Of a DNA stretch of 64,000 nt, positions 62,647-64,000 are shown piece after piece (the stretch's first letter is position 1; each line of letters begins with the position of its first letter). This DNA is from Paenibacillus sp. FSL H8-0079 (GTDB lineage Bacteria > Bacillota > Bacilli > Paenibacillales > Paenibacillaceae), in the NCBI RefSeq assembly GCF_037991315.1, contig NZ_CP150300.1, forward strand, positions 4,464,001-4,528,000. The letters are read 5' to 3'. Under the pieces are notes generated by a model that worked only from the letters and a program-made list of their open reading frames with translations, was not told the origin of the DNA and ran no database searches. Made by a program: the position numbers and the translations under genes.

Positions 62647-63951
62647 TTATTTCACTGAGCGTTCCTGTTCCAACTGATCATAGGATTGCTTGATTGTTGT
62701 TAATGTTTCTACATGGCGATAGATGTTGTTACTTGCCGTAACGATAACACATAACATGATCAAACCTATAACTACTTTTTTCCCCAATCCTCGACGGAGG
62801 CCGATAACGAAACCCCCACCCAACAGGAAGAACGCAAACAGATAATGTCCCGCATACAGGTACATATCATATTGAAATACAGCCAGACCGAAACCCACGA
62901 CGACATGAAGCAAAAAGGCAAACAGAATATATGGCACAAGGGTCCACACTTCACGTTCACGAATGCCCTTAATGAAGCCTATGAGTGCCAGCAGCAAAAT
63001 AAAGATCCCCGTAATCTGCACATAGATTGGATTGGATCGAGACAGATCCGTAACAAAGGCTGCCATGCCTGGGTCCAGTAAATGCATCTTCGGTGTCAGC
63101 ATCGGATTGATGGTTAACATGTTTAATGCTTTCCAGTGAACTGCAAATTGGAATGGTGTTGCATAACTGGTCCCGCCATTTTGAATGCCCAACAGCCAGT
63201 TACTAACCCAGCTACGACCTCCGAATGCAACATACTGAACGCCTGTGAATACGGCAATGATTACAACTGCCAGTGCCATGATTCCAATGTACTTTTTCAA
63301 ATTCGCCTTATTACGCCATCCATGCATATTGATGAATGTCGCAGCTGCAAACGGTACGATATTCGTCGAGGTTAGTCCGAAGTTAATCGATGCAAGTAAC
63401 GCATTGGGTGAATAACGTACGTCCTGACGCTCACGAGTATACTGCATGTAAACCACCGAGAACAGGATAACGAACTGTACATACGGATATGAGTCCGGAA
63501 TCAATGCGGTATACATTAAATAGGAACTGAAACCAAACAACAAAGCGAAAAGCAGCGGTGCGATGGTCGGCTTGTCTTCTTTTTGACTCAGAAACAGATA
63601 CGCCAGCACCACCGAACCCGCATTCACCAACGATTGCAGGATTAGAAAGAACCAGTTGCCTCCCAGCAGCTTCGCTACAGCCGCAAGAGTAACTGCAAGA
63701 AAGGAAATCAGCGGATGAATAACAGAAGAACTGTTGTCGCCGTAATACATTGAGGGATCAAAGTTGAATAAGTTGATTGGGAACAGCGTCGTATTAAATG
63801 GGGTATACGTCCCAAGCATATCTGCATTATTTTCAATGTACAGAACATACGAGCCGTTCATTAAACCATAGAATAGAGCAAATCCCGCAAACAGGTAAAA
63901 AGCTGTCCAATTGGCTCTGCGATTATAAAATAAGTGATCTAAAAAGTTCAT
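62647..63951 (-). CDS. Polytopic membrane protein (GT-C-like), function unknown
   Basis: 434 residues with about ten transmembrane segments. The first outer loop is long (ENNADMLGTYTPFNTTLFPINLFNFDPSMYYGDNSSSVIHP, in parts) and Asp-rich, as in GT-C fold glycosyltransferases, but the classical DxD/ExD is not certain. Later loops carry FGGRSWVSNWLLGIQNGG. Ribosome site weak. It converges with the YhgE-like gene. A lipid-linked sugar transferase or a polymer assembly protein is possible. Confidence 0.7.
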   Translation of the reverse strand: MNFLDHLFYNRRANWTAFYLFAGFALFYGLMNGSYVLYIENNADMLGTYTPFNTTLFPINLFNFDPSMYYGDNSSSVIHPLISFLAVTLAAVAKLLGGNWFFLILQSLVNAGSVVLAYLFLSQKEDKPTIAPLLFALLFGFSSYLMYTALIPDSYPYVQFVILFSVVYMQYTRERQDVRYSPNALLASINFGLTSTNIVPFAAATFINMHGWRNKANLKKYIGIMALAVVIIAVFTGVQYVAFGGRSWVSNWLLGIQNGGTSYATPFQFAVHWKALNMLTINPMLTPKMHLLDPGMAAFVTDLSRSNPIYVQITGIFILLLALIGFIKGIREREVWTLVPYILFAFLLHVVVGFGLAVFQYDMYLYAGHYLFAFFLLGGGFVIGLRRGLGKKVVIGLIMLCVIVTASNNIYRHVETLTTIKQSYDQLEQERSVK

Positions 63952-64000
63952 GCTTTCATTTCACATCCAATAAATTTTATAAAAAAACTATATAACTTGA

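Overview
The window looks like chromosomal DNA of a Paenibacillus-type member of the Bacillales. Reasons: strong AGGAGG-type ribosome sites, several TTG and GTG starts, low-to-moderate GC, a PyrR-attenuated pyrimidine operon, a Fur box, YjcZ-type micropeptides, a YwjA-type ABC exporter, DUF1292, DUF3889 and DUF3892 proteins, and Bacillus-type tRNAs. This assignment rests on family recognition, not on a database search.

Layout. 0-5 kb: 3' part of an Orn/Lys/Arg decarboxylase, DUF1292 and stalk-domain proteins, the peroxide gene ohr with a perfect palindromic operator, and a chromate transporter whose ribosome site can be folded into a leader hairpin. 5-7.3 kb: a three-gene unit of unknown role with a five-bladed beta-propeller protein. 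7.4-11.5 kb: tRNA-Val, micropeptides, a GNAT enzyme, a two-gene mini-regulator, a truncated peptide permease and a manganese catalase. 11.6-13.7 kb: orphan immunity-like genes (Imm8, DUF5071) with a lipoprotein. 13.9-17.9 kb: Fur-box-preceded siderophore permeases plus the YwjA-type exporter. 18-27.2 kb: housekeeping and stress genes (GDPD, LOG, Ung, PatB/MalY with a divergent XRE regulator, M16C peptidase).

27.2-32.1 kb is an accessory island: AT-rich, gene-poor, with a membrane-anchored two-gene module, inverted repeats, a decayed IS5-type transposase that broke another gene, and a predicted PD-(D/E)XK nuclease. It ends at a tRNA-Leu(UAA). 32.3-42.2 kb: stress protein, NucA/NucB-type nuclease, LOV-domain (blue-light) histidine kinase, MFS transporter, an ORF-less group II intron sitting just behind a terminator, nitrilase-like and methyltransferase-TPR proteins, and tRNA-Ile2/tRNA-fMet.

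42.5-49.8 kb: a tightly coupled five-gene operon (ATPase, lipoprotein adaptor, FtsX-like permease, second ATPase with an AbrB-like tail, solute-binding lipoprotein). This is the most unusual multi-gene system in the window. 50-59.5 kb: the pyr operon pyrR-pyrB-pyrC-carA-carB-pyrF-pyrE under a consensus sigma-A promoter and a PyrR attenuator; it lacks pyrP, pyrK and pyrD. 59.9-64 kb: a YhgE/Pip-type protein with two internal tandem helical repeat arrays, and a polytopic membrane protein.
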